The position numbers and the translations under genes were made by a program. Shown piece by piece: positions 7,217 through 14,699 of a DNA stretch of 40,107 bases (positions are counted from its first letter, which is position 1; each line of letters starts with the position of its first letter). The DNA is from DAOUFU01 sp034429275. Lineage in GTDB: Bacteria > Chloroflexota > Anaerolineae > Aggregatilineales > Aggregatilineaceae. The DNA is taken from assembly GCA_034429275.1 (NCBI GenBank), contig DAOUFU010000042.1:1-40107 (forward strand). Reading direction: 5' to 3'. The notes below the pieces were generated by a model. That model did no database searches. It was not told where the DNA came from and worked only from the letters and a program-made list of their open reading frames with translations.

Positions 7217-8488
7217 TCAGGACATGATCGAGTTGTACAACGCCTGGGTTGCGGGTTCTGGTTCGGCACCTTCTGCGCGCAGTTTGTCTACCAGTTTCTG
7301 ATAATGTCCTGCCGCTTCGCTGCGCCGCCCAAGGTCAGCATACAACTGCATGATCTGGCGGTGAATCGGCTCGTAGCGATCATTCTCGGCGACAGCGCGC
7401 AGTAGCAGGCCCAAAGCATTTTCCTGCCGGCCTTCGGCCAGGCGGAATTTCGCCATTTCGCTCAATGCTTCAAGATATCCCTGCTGATATTCGGCGCGGC
7501 GAGTCACAATCCAGCTGTCGCTGTGGCCCTGCAGGAAGGGGCCGCGATAGAGATCGATAGCAGACTGCCACACAGATGCCTTGTCCTCCGTCTCCGGAAC
7601 GCGACCACGCACCAGCGCTTCCACAAAATCCATAATGTCGTAACTGATGGCTACTTTGGGGTTGACACGATAGTATCCCCCCTCGTGGACAAGCACATCG
7701 AAATCCAATGCTTTGTGCAGGCGACGCTTGGTCACATGAAACACATTGACCGCCTGATCGTTATCCAGATCGGGCCAGAAGGCCTGGCAGATCTCCGACC
7801 GGGTGACCACAGGCCGATCCAGCGCAAAGAAAAAGAGCAGACGAGGCAGATGACCTTCCCATGTGTTGACCGGCGTACCATTCAGCGACACATAACCCGG
7901 CCCCAAGGCGTTCACTTCAAGGTGAATTTCGCCTTCGCTGGTCATGCCATAGAAGTTTCCATACACCTGCTCATGATCTCGAAGAATGACCGCCTTTTTC
8001 TGTGCGATGAGCGAGACCCAGGGCAAGCGCGGCAGTGTTCGGCTGTTGAGGACTATGCGGCACTGCGGGGGCAGATGCAGAATCACCTGCTCAACAAAAG
8101 CCTGGAGATCGTCGGCGCTGTCAGTCCGATCGTACTCATCCAGGATCATCAGGAATGGTTCGCTGCTCAGTTCATTCAGATCAGCAACGAACGCCTGCTG
8201 CAGCACACCAGGATCATCCTGAGCCTCAAAATGAATCTGGTTCAGGTACCGGCCAAATGTGGGGTGCTGGTTGGCCAGATCGTGGGTGATACCGGACAGG
8301 AACGACCTCACATTGACATCATCCGGACCCATCGCATAGTAGAACACACGGAAATTAGGGTCATTCATCAATTGGGCAACCAACATCGATCGGTAATTGC
8401 TCGCCGGGTGAAGAAGCACTACGCGCGCATCTTCTGCCCGATCGATAAACGTCTGGTAAGCTGACTCAATCAACGCATTGAGTTTCAT
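7217..8488 (-). CDS. BTAD-domain transcription regulator with degenerate STAND-like NTPase domain
   Basis: The protein has 423 residues. Residues 1-180 resemble the nucleotide-binding part of MalT/LuxR-type STAND regulators, including a Walker B-like strand FLMILDEYDR (112-121) and the NSR sensor-like segment (148-150). The Walker A position reads LLHPASNYRSML with no GK[ST], so ATP binding is doubtful. Residues 188-277 are an OmpR/SARP-like winged helix (EICQAFWPDLDNDQAVNVFH), and 285-420 form a BTAD helical-repeat domain. It probably regulates transcription by protein contacts rather than ATP switching. It is a single gene with its own promoter and a palindrome at the predicted start site; the target genes are unknown. 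Confidence 0.85.
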   Translation of the reverse strand: MKLNALIESAYQTFIDRAEDARVVLLHPASNYRSMLVAQLMNDPNFRVFYYAMGPDDVNVRSFLSGITHDLANQHPTFGRYLNQIHFEAQDDPGVLQQAFVADLNELSSEPFLMILDEYDRTDSADDLQAFVEQVILHLPPQCRIVLNSRTLPRLPWVSLIAQKKAVILRDHEQVYGNFYGMTSEGEIHLEVNALGPGYVSLNGTPVNTWEGHLPRLLFFFALDRPVVTRSEICQAFWPDLDNDQAVNVFHVTKRRLHKALDFDVLVHEGGYYRVNPKVAISYDIMDFVEALVRGRVPETEDKASVWQSAIDLYRGPFLQGHSDSWIVTRRAEYQQGYLEALSEMAKFRLAEGRQENALGLLLRAVAENDRYEPIHRQIMQLYADLGRRSEAAGHYQKLVDKLRAEGAEPEPATQALYNSIMS

Positions 8489-8514
8489 GGTTTTTTTAGC
8501 CCTCAGTATTGTCT

Positions 8515-8562
8515 GTCACTTGCAAGTAACTCCAGTATAGATCGGCCAATCCGATAAGGCAA
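8515..8562 (-). promoter_or_regulatory. Promoter and palindrome upstream of the BTAD regulator
   Basis: On the minus strand TTGCCT (8562-8557), 17-bp spacer, TATACT (8539-8534). The 16-bp near-palindrome at 8515-8530 (core ACTTGCAAGT) covers the predicted transcription start and could be an autoregulatory operator. Confidence 0.5.
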
Positions 8563-8860
8563 GTACTAAGGCGATCGTATCTATCACTTACAAAGTTATG
8601 TGCAGAGTGAAAAGGGACACGCTGTATATTCAGCTACAAAGGCAGCATATGGCCGGGTATTTGATGGATTGAGTATTGTACGTTGCTACGATTTATGGTA
8701 ACTTGTCTGTAGGTTAATCTAGTCTACAGCCTTCGCGATAACGGCTGTATGATGATCTGGGCCGGGCTGGGAAAACGACCTGTGCGTTCGTACCGAAAAT
8801 TTGCCGGAATCATTTCGTAAACATGCGTCCTCAGCAGGTTAACGATTAAGCGAGTCTGCC
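8563..8860. other. Non-coding interval between divergent genes
   Basis: AT-richer than its surroundings, with no convincing ORF. The only structure I see is a 7-bp stem TACAGCC/GGCTGTA (8725-8731 and 8743-8749) with an 11-base loop and no T-run. The promoter of the 8861 cluster should lie here, but no clear -35/-10 pair stands out. Confidence 0.4.
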
Positions 8861-9304
8861 ATGCGTCATACAGCGCGAAACCTTACCTTGTTGGGCCTGG
8901 GTTTGGGCGTAAGCTCAGTGATCGGCTGGCTGCTGTTCAGGGAAACGAGACGAGGTCGTCTTGCATCAAGGGACACTAGTCAATCATCTTTGAGTGAGGG
9001 ATCGCTCGAAATACCGCAGATAGTGCTCCCGATGCAGCCACCCGCTTCTGACGAGGTGGTTATCTCCTCGAAAAGACGCGATATCGCAGCAAATGACGAC
9101 CTGACGCGTATTCGTGATATTGGGCCGAAGTTCGCCGAAGCTCTGAAAGCCGCAGGCATTACACGTTTTGAACAGCTGACCCAGGAAACACCAGATACGC
9201 TGGCCGGCAAGTTGGCTCCATTTGTCAACGTTCGGCCCCAGCGAATTCGTGATAACGATTGGATTGGGCAGGCTGAACGGCTGTCCCGCAATACACGCTC
9301 ATGA
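8861..9304 (+). CDS. Membrane-anchored helix-hairpin-helix protein
   Basis: The protein has 147 residues. An N-terminal transmembrane segment (about 9-26, LTLLGLGLGVSSVIGWLLF) is followed by RETRRGR, predicting a cytoplasmic C-terminus. After a low-complexity linker, residues 80-115 (DLTRIRDIGPKFAEALKAAG) form a helix-hairpin-helix of the kind that binds DNA or mediates protein contacts. The function is unknown; tethering of DNA or of a partner at the membrane is only an inference. Its stop overlaps the next ATG (ATGA at 9301), so it heads a coupled cluster with the DUF971 gene. Confidence 0.8.
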   Translation: MRHTARNLTLLGLGLGVSSVIGWLLFRETRRGRLASRDTSQSSLSEGSLEIPQIVLPMQPPASDEVVISSKRRDIAANDDLTRIRDIGPKFAEALKAAGITRFEQLTQETPDTLAGKLAPFVNVRPQRIRDNDWIGQAERLSRNTRS

Positions 9305-9636
9305 CTGCTCCCATTCCAACCGACATCACGCTGAACCAACCTGAACGCGTTCTGATCATCCAATGGTCGGACGGTAAGTACTGTCGTTATCCAATCGATC
9401 CGCTGCGGTTGGCGTGCCCCTGCGTGGAGTGCCGAGGTGGGCATGAGAACATGGGTAAACACGGCGATCCGAAAGACCTGCTGGCACTATCTTCGCCTCA
9501 TACATACGCTATCGAACGTCTGGAGATCGTAGGCAATTACGCCCTCCAGTTTTTCTGGGATGATGGCCACCATACGGGCATCTACACTTGGGATTACCTC
9601 TATCGCTTATGCCCGGGAGAGAAGAACCATGCGTGA
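9301..9636 (+). CDS. DUF971 domain protein
   Basis: 111 residues. The pattern QPERVLIIQWSDGKYCRYPI followed by LACPCVECRGG is the DUF971 (GBBH-like N-terminal) fold, with a CxCxxC cysteine cluster at about 40-45. Members are often linked to Fe-S cluster handling or fused to ApbC/Mrp-type ATPases; no such ATPase is nearby. It overlaps the preceding gene by four bases and the next by eight, so all three are likely made from one message. Confidence 0.88.
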   Translation: MTAPIPTDITLNQPERVLIIQWSDGKYCRYPIDPLRLACPCVECRGGHENMGKHGDPKDLLALSSPHTYAIERLEIVGNYALQFFWDDGHHTGIYTWDYLYRLCPGEKNHA

Positions 9637-10201
9637 TGGGGTGCTGGGACGCAGGCTGTTTTCTCTAGCAGAACTCAATCACCTGCGAATTGAAGCGATC
9701 AACCTGTATGAGCAATGCCTGACCAATGGGGACGCCACCCCTTTGGTCGAGTTCATTGAGCAGCAGACTCTTCATAAGCCACCTCGGTTACAGTTCCTGC
9801 GCGAGTTCGTCGAAGATATTCAGCAGCGACTGGCTTCACTGAAAGAATACCGTTTTGATGTGCGAGAGCGTGTGGTACGAGCGTTGAGTGAAGGATATGG
9901 GGTTGATATCACACCGTTGACGCCGCCTTCCGAACTCGTTCGCTATCATCACCTGACCACTGAAAATGTTCTCTCTTTTGTCCAGAGCCGCACCGAGCTT
10001 TCAACCGAAGATGCGCTGCTTCTGCGCAAAATGATCGAAGCCTCGCTCCAGATGGCAGCTCAGCTCCATAGCGACATCGAACTCACCGAAACAATACACG
10101 CCCTGGCTACTGATTGGCTGGATGGAATGAACGTTGAGGCTATCAAGCGTCATTGGGATCAGCATCCATCGCCTGACAATGCCGTCATCCGCTATCACTA
10201 G
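9629..10201 (+). CDS. Uncharacterised 190-residue protein
   Basis: Soluble and mostly helical by eye, and not recognised. Two parts can be separated: residues 1-75, rich in LRIEAINLYEQCL-type helices, and a second helical block after GYGVDITPLTPP (about 91-102). There are no cysteines or catalytic motifs of note. The ATG at 9629 is preceded by GGGAGAGAAG and overlaps the DUF971 stop by eight bases; the longer frame from 9560 lies inside the DUF971 gene and is unlikely. Its place between DUF971 and hpt gives no firm clue to function. Confidence 0.75.
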   Translation: MRDGVLGRRLFSLAELNHLRIEAINLYEQCLTNGDATPLVEFIEQQTLHKPPRLQFLREFVEDIQQRLASLKEYRFDVRERVVRALSEGYGVDITPLTPPSELVRYHHLTTENVLSFVQSRTELSTEDALLLRKMIEASLQMAAQLHSDIELTETIHALATDWLDGMNVEAIKRHWDQHPSPDNAVIRYH

Positions 10202-10249
10202 CTCACGAGGCACACCCGAACATTGCCATCGTACAGCTTTGAGGACCCT

Positions 10250-10812
10250 ATGCCACAAACCTACGAACGGTTCTTGCAAGAAGTACTGATCGATACCCCC
10301 ACCCTTCAGTCTCGATTCAAGGAACTTGGCCAGCAAATCAGCAGCGATTACCAGGATCGCCAGCCCCTTCTGCTCGGCTGTGTACTCAAGGGTGGAGTCA
10401 TGTTCCTGGCGGAACTGATGCGTCATATCAGCGTTCCTCACAGCATTGACTGAATGGCCAGCTCTAGTTATGGGGGGGGGTTCGTGAAGCCACCGGGCGC
10501 GTGCGCATCGATATGGACCTCAAGCAAGATATCGCAGGCAAACATATCCTGATTGTGGAAGACATCATCGACAGCGGTCACACGCTCAAATACATGATGA
10601 GTCTGCTCGAAACACGCGAACCGGCCAGTGTTCAGATCTGTACACTGCTGAGCAAGCCCAGCCGCCGGGAAGTAGATGTGCCCGTCACTTACATTGGTTT
10701 CGAGATCCCTGACAAATTTGTTTTCGGTTACGGGCTAGATCTGGACGAATTCTTCCGCAACCTGCCTTTTGTAGGAGTTGTCAAACCAGGTATGAAGTTC
10801 GGAGAAGACTAG
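10250..10812 (+). pseudogene. hpt: Hypoxanthine phosphoribosyltransferase, interrupted
   Basis: Would salvage hypoxanthine and guanine to IMP and GMP using PRPP. The N-terminal part (start ATG 10250, GAGGA ribosome-binding site) runs through GCVLKGGVMFLAELMRHISV. At 10451 an in-frame TGA stands where homologues have Phe or similar (HSID-x-MASSSYG). Homology continues in the same frame to a run of nine Gs (10472-10480), after which the frame is off by one. The rest, REATGRVRIDMDL and the PRPP loop LIVEDIIDSGHTLKY, is read in the other frame and ends at 10812. With both lesions repaired, the length (about 188 residues) is normal. This could be a real pseudogene or sequencing error; the unaffected remainder looks well conserved. 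The downstream gene begins two bases after the stop. Confidence 0.85.
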
Positions 10813-10813
10813 C

Positions 10814-12334
10814 GTGGAAATTCCCTCCACTCGTCCGCAGCGTCCACTGGACTGGCCCGATTCGGTGATGAGGCTGCGTGCGGTCTTTGCTCCGAATGAC
10901 GAAGTTTTCCTGGTGGGTGGTGCGGTTCGCGACGCCTTGTTGCATCGCCCACTGCATGACATTGACCTGGCGGTGCCGGGTGATGGGCGGCCTGTTGCCC
11001 GTAGCATCGCCAATCGCTTCCGCGGAGCTTATTACCCCCTTGATCCCGATCGGGGAGTTGGGCGCGCCATTATCACACTAGATGACACGCCCCTGGTTGT
11101 AGACGCAGCCCAATATCGTGGCCCGGACCTTGTCACAGATCTCTGGATGCGCGATTTTACGGTGAATGCGATGGCCGTCAATTTGACGGGCGATCTCCAG
11201 GCCGTTATCGATCCTACCGGTGGGCTAGCCGATCTTGAACATCACGTATTGCGACGCTGCACCCCTGACTCGATCAGCAGTGATCCCGCCCGAATACTGC
11301 GCGCAATTCGCGCAAGTATTGCCTTAAAACTGCGAATCGAACCTGAAACCCGAGACGACCTGCACCGTTTTGCGGAAAGGCTCAGCACTATCTCGGTCGA
11401 ACGTGTGCGTGACGAGTTTTTTCACATTCTGAACACTGCTCAGCCCCACCTGGCGCTTGATATGCTGCAGCGATTGGGGCTACTGGTACATATCGTGCCG
11501 GAAGCCCAAAGCCTGATGAACGTAGAGCAAAGCCCACCCCATCAGGCTGACGTCTGGCAGCATACGCTAGATACGGTAGAGCATCTCAACAACATTCTTT
11601 CAATCATCGATAAGCCGACAGACGACAACCTCACCGCCAATATCCAGTTGGGAGCGATCGCTTTTGCGCTGAGCAACCTTCGCGATCAGCTTCAAGGGCA
11701 TCTTGGCAAGCAATGGGCAAATGGGCGCACGCATCGTACGCTGCTGTTATTTGCCGCCCTGATGCATGACATCGGCAAACCCGCCACGCGCCAGATCGAC
11801 GACACCGGGCGAATCCGATTCTTTGACCATGAACGTGTTGGGGCAACGCTGGCTTATGAACGAGCCATGGCGCTGCGATTAAGCCACAACGAAGCAGTAC
11901 GGATCCAGCAGATCGTACAGAATCATATGCGCCCACTTGGGCTGAGCACCGGGCCAACGATGCCCACCCGGCGCGCAATTTATCGTTTCTGGCGGGATAC
12001 AGAAAGCGCAGGTATCGACATCTGCCTGCTCTCTTTGGCAGACTATCTGGCCACCTACGGCGTGATGCTCGATACACACGCCTGGCTGCGCTACGTGGAA
12101 CTCATCCGGACCCTGCTCGATACCTGTTTTTCCCAATATGCAGAAAATGCTGCTCAGCCCAGTCTACTGGACGGGCGACAGATCATTGAGCGTTTTGGGC
12201 TTAAACCCGGACCGCAAATTGGGAATATTCTGGAACACCTGCGCGAAGCACAGGCAATTGGGGAAATCAGCACAACTGAAGAAGCGCTGAACTGGGTTCA
12301 ACGCTTCCTGAGCAATTCTCATAACGAAGAATGA
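10814..12334 (+). CDS. CCA tRNA nucleotidyltransferase / poly(A) polymerase family with HD domain
   Basis: The protein has 506 residues. The head domain has the class II nucleotidyltransferase motifs GGAVRDALL (35-43) and DIDLAV (49-54, metal-binding aspartates), then RDFTVNAMA (113-121) and DPTGG (133-137). The neck includes DPARILRAIR (157-166). A C-terminal HD phosphohydrolase-type domain has LMHDIGKPATR (His318-Asp319). The family adds CCA or A residues to RNA 3' ends. The only tRNA in this window already encodes CCA, so repair is the likelier role. GTG start, two bases after hpt. Whether it is a CCA- or A-adding enzyme cannot be decided from sequence alone. Confidence 0.88.
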   Translation: MEIPSTRPQRPLDWPDSVMRLRAVFAPNDEVFLVGGAVRDALLHRPLHDIDLAVPGDGRPVARSIANRFRGAYYPLDPDRGVGRAIITLDDTPLVVDAAQYRGPDLVTDLWMRDFTVNAMAVNLTGDLQAVIDPTGGLADLEHHVLRRCTPDSISSDPARILRAIRASIALKLRIEPETRDDLHRFAERLSTISVERVRDEFFHILNTAQPHLALDMLQRLGLLVHIVPEAQSLMNVEQSPPHQADVWQHTLDTVEHLNNILSIIDKPTDDNLTANIQLGAIAFALSNLRDQLQGHLGKQWANGRTHRTLLLFAALMHDIGKPATRQIDDTGRIRFFDHERVGATLAYERAMALRLSHNEAVRIQQIVQNHMRPLGLSTGPTMPTRRAIYRFWRDTESAGIDICLLSLADYLATYGVMLDTHAWLRYVELIRTLLDTCFSQYAENAAQPSLLDGRQIIERFGLKPGPQIGNILEHLREAQAIGEISTTEEALNWVQRFLSNSHNEE

Positions 12335-12344
12335 TCGCGAAAGT

Positions 12345-12995
12345 TTACCTACCGTCGCCCGATTCCCCCTCCGCAGCCTGACTACCCGGCCTCTGTGCTT
12401 CAGGAACGCCTTTTCCGGCTGCGATCTGCTCTACCCTCTCGAAAAACAGCAGCAGCGTGTTGCCATAGGTGCGCTGGTCATAGAGTTCTAGCGTCTCAAG
12501 TTGTAATTCGTCCCGTTCAACAGGGTCGATCTGCACCACAACGATACCATCCGGCTGGATATGCGCTGGATTTCGATCCAGTTTCAACAAGACATCGCGC
12601 CACATTCCCTTATACTGCGGCGGCGCGACATAAATGTATTCGAACGCTTCCGGGCGTTGGCGCTGCAAGTACAACATGGCGTCTGCGTGCAGCACCTCGG
12701 CCCGGTCGGCTAATCGCGTCAAAGCCAGGTTTTCATGAATCGTGCGAATCGCCGCGCGATCATTATCGATGAACAAAGCCCGGCTGGCTCCGCGGCTTAG
12801 GGCTTCGATCCCCACACTGCCGGTCCCGGCGAAAAGGTCTAGCCATGTGCTGTTTACCACTCCGACGCCCAGGATATTGAACAGTGCCTCTTTGACACGG
12901 TCCATCACCGGCCTGGTTGAATCACCAGGAACCAGCTTGAGCTTGCGCCCTCTGGCACTGCCTGCAATCACGCGAATTGGCACGTCCCGCCCCAC
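12345..12995 (-). CDS. rsmD: 16S rRNA (guanine966-N2)-methyltransferase RsmD-like
   Basis: Methylates G966 of 16S rRNA with SAM. The 216-residue protein opens with RVIAGSARGRKLKLV and RPVMDRVKEALFNIL (RsmD signatures), then the SAM-binding LDLFAGTGSVGIEALSRGA (52-70). The catalytic motif IV, usually DPPY, reads VAPPQYKGMW (123-132), so the aspartate is replaced by Ala and a Gln is inserted. The C-terminal 25 residues are low complexity. GTG start at 12995; an alternative GTG at 12983 has a better GGGGCGGG leader. The gene converges on the CCA-type gene with a ten-base gap. Confidence 0.88.
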   Translation of the reverse strand: MGRDVPIRVIAGSARGRKLKLVPGDSTRPVMDRVKEALFNILGVGVVNSTWLDLFAGTGSVGIEALSRGASRALFIDNDRAAIRTIHENLALTRLADRAEVLHADAMLYLQRQRPEAFEYIYVAPPQYKGMWRDVLLKLDRNPAHIQPDGIVVVQIDPVERDELQLETLELYDQRTYGNTLLLFFERVEQIAAGKGVPEAQRPGSQAAEGESGDGR

Positions 12996-13046
12996 TCTCT
13001 TGCTGAAATGAGTCTATCCCGCCAAAACAGACCTGCAATCATCGAC

Positions 13047-14036
13047 TCACACCGCCTCGACAACTTCGCGAGCAGCCCGAATGTTGGAAGTGGGCGTAGT
13101 CGTCATGATCACACAGCCAGTCGAGAGGATAAACCGTCGGCTGTTCGTCTGTTCCATTGCCTGGCGAGCTTGTGCTCGCACTTCAACCGGGGTACCGCTG
13201 TGCATAGGATCCCAGCGTCCAATCCCGCCACTCACCGCGCCCCCGAACTTGAGCTTACCATCGGCCAATTCCACACCGGTTTCGCGGTCGTGCCAGTTGA
13301 TAGCCTGCACAGGGTAGTCAACAATCACATCAAACATCGGGGCGCTGCCATGCAGGTGAATCATGTTAAACCACCACTGATTGGGCAGGGCTTCCAAAAT
13401 ACGCAGATCAAAGGGGCGGCCAAACTCAAGATATTCGGCTTCGCTCATAACCGAATACGAAGCGTGCTGGATCGCATAGAAAATGCCCGATACGCCGCTC
13501 TTTTGCATCGCGTCAATGAATCGCAGCGTGCTCTCGGTGATGGTGTTCAGTCCGGTTCTAAGTCGGTCTGGGGCAAGCCGCATGTGCTCGATCAACAGGT
13601 CCTTGCCGGCAATATTCTTCGCCTGAGCCAACGGGCTGAAAATCGTCTGAATGAACGGTACTTCATCCCCAAAAGCGATCTTCAGCAGGCGCAGTGTTTC
13701 AAGCTGGCGAGCCAAAGCCCCTTTACCTGGATCAAGCACCCTCAGTTCCGTCCAGTCCAGGGAGCGCTGCACCGCGCGCCGGGTATATTCGCGCGTTCCT
13801 TCGAGATTGCCTTGCCAGCGATCCTGCACCCCATAGTCAATGAGACAAAATGAGCTGGCAGGGGTCACTTTGACGAAGTCAAAATCCCACTGGCGTTGAA
13901 AAGTGACCGTCGCTTCTGCGAGGTCTACCGCGCGCTGATCGTCTCCGGGCCAGTGCCGCCAGAGTGCTACTGGCACCCGGTCAGCAGGCTCGCCAGCAAC
14001 CGTTTTTTCCAACCGCTCACGTTTGGACAGTGACAT
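13047..14036 (-). CDS. Uroporphyrinogen decarboxylase (URO-D) family protein
   Basis: 329 residues with the URO-D TIM-barrel pattern: N-terminal KRERLEKTVAGEPADRVPVALW, a middle PFIQTIFSPLAQAKNI, HLHG (227-230), AINWHDR (245-251), FGGAVSGG, and the closing LSTGCVIMTTTPTSNIRAA. The family includes true HemE and corrinoid methyltransferases (MtaA/CmuA type). The late cysteine (Cys308) and upstream His pair could bind zinc as in methyltransferases, but this is not certain. Classical HemE N-terminal motifs are weak, and there are no other haem genes here, so I do not call it hemE. It lies upstream of rsmD on the same strand. Confidence 0.82.
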   Translation of the reverse strand: MSLSKRERLEKTVAGEPADRVPVALWRHWPGDDQRAVDLAEATVTFQRQWDFDFVKVTPASSFCLIDYGVQDRWQGNLEGTREYTRRAVQRSLDWTELRVLDPGKGALARQLETLRLLKIAFGDEVPFIQTIFSPLAQAKNIAGKDLLIEHMRLAPDRLRTGLNTITESTLRFIDAMQKSGVSGIFYAIQHASYSVMSEAEYLEFGRPFDLRILEALPNQWWFNMIHLHGSAPMFDVIVDYPVQAINWHDRETGVELADGKLKFGGAVSGGIGRWDPMHSGTPVEVRAQARQAMEQTNSRRFILSTGCVIMTTTPTSNIRAAREVVEAV

Positions 14037-14060
14037 TGTGGCTCGTCGATTATTGCAAGC

Positions 14061-14375
14061 CTAACGGATAAACCTGTCGATCTGGGTCAACTGCTGATCC
14101 ACCATACGCTTAAGCATAAAGTAGCGCGTATACTCTTCGTCCGACTGGTCAAGCCGCGCGTTGACCAACGACTGTACCTGAGAGAATATCTGGGTGGCAC
14201 GTTCGAGATCGCCAGCTTTGCGAAAAGCCAGCCCCAATCCCCAAAGCGCATCAATATTGCTCGGGTTGTCCTGGGCCAATCGCTGAAACTGTTCCAAGGC
14301 TGAGGCGTTGTCCCCCAAATAATGAGCTTTCCACGCCTTGCTAATCAGTTGTTCAAGTTCGTTCTTGGTAGTCAT
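14061..14375 (-). CDS. Small TPR-like protein
   Basis: 104 residues. Residues 8-60 (KAWKAHYLGDNASALEQFQR, then NIDALWGLGLAFRKAGDLERA) form about two tetratricopeptide repeats, so it is probably a protein-interaction module. The ATG at 14375 has GGAG six bases upstream; the frame is open to 14507, but the extension covers the promoter (TATAAT at 14466-14461) and is unlikely. It lies 24 bp upstream of the URO-D gene and may be co-transcribed. Confidence 0.8.
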   Translation of the reverse strand: MTTKNELEQLISKAWKAHYLGDNASALEQFQRLAQDNPSNIDALWGLGLAFRKAGDLERATQIFSQVQSLVNARLDQSDEEYTRYFMLKRMVDQQLTQIDRFIR

Positions 14376-14460
14376 CAACATCTCCACAGTGAGCGCATAC
14401 CCAACCCGCGATACGAACGCATCGCGAGAAAAAAAATCAGGTCTAACTGTAACCGAACGG

Positions 14461-14488
14461 ATTATACTTGACACACGGGACTTAGCAA
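14461..14488 (-). promoter_or_regulatory. Promoter of the TPR / URO-D run
   Basis: On the minus strand TTGCTA (14488-14483), 16-bp spacer, TATAAT (14466-14461). A CGCGAT/ATCGCG hairpin (14407-14426) lies in the predicted leader just after a run of eight T's. Confidence 0.5.
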
Positions 14489-14565
14489 CAAAAACCGCAA
14501 TAAGCAAGTATCATTATACAGGTTTTTGGCCATGTCCTCATATCGCACGAGGCACATCCATCAAC

Positions 14566-14597
14566 ATCTGATACCTGCTAAATCTGATACCTGCTAA
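14566..14597. repeat. Perfect tandem duplication of a 16-mer
   Basis: ATCTGATACCTGCTAA is present twice back to back (14566-14581 and 14582-14597). A partial third copy, ACCTGCTAAA, lies about 30 bp downstream (ending 14639). It sits in the 324-bp non-coding interval 14376-14699, upstream of the kinase gene, which otherwise holds only the minus-strand promoter and leader. Confidence 0.85.
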
Positions 14598-14699
14598 TCA
14601 GTGATTGCTGCTTCACGAAATAGGATAAGACCTGCTAAACTAGAGTCAACAGATGTGATGTGCCGCAAGGCGGCAATACTGTCATCTCGGATCGAGGCT

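Noticed and set aside
7018..7227. ORF containing APVAQWIEQLPSKQQVGGSSPS
   Set aside because: This is the well-known false translation of a tRNA gene; the tRNA-Arg at 7057-7132 explains it.
7523..8464. 313-codon plus-strand ORF
   Set aside because: Lies entirely antisense to the BTAD gene, has no ribosome-binding site, and its translation shows no protein-like pattern.
10448..10456. Selenocysteine or programmed +1 frameshift at the hpt TGA
   Set aside because: Homology resumes in the same frame right after the TGA, so no shift occurs there. Hpt proteins do not use selenocysteine, and no SECIS-like hairpin is evident.
13008..13853. 281-codon plus-strand ORF
   Set aside because: Antisense to the URO-D gene, which has clear family motifs.
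14566..14639. CRISPR array
   Set aside because: Only two adjacent 16-mers without spacers, and no cas genes.
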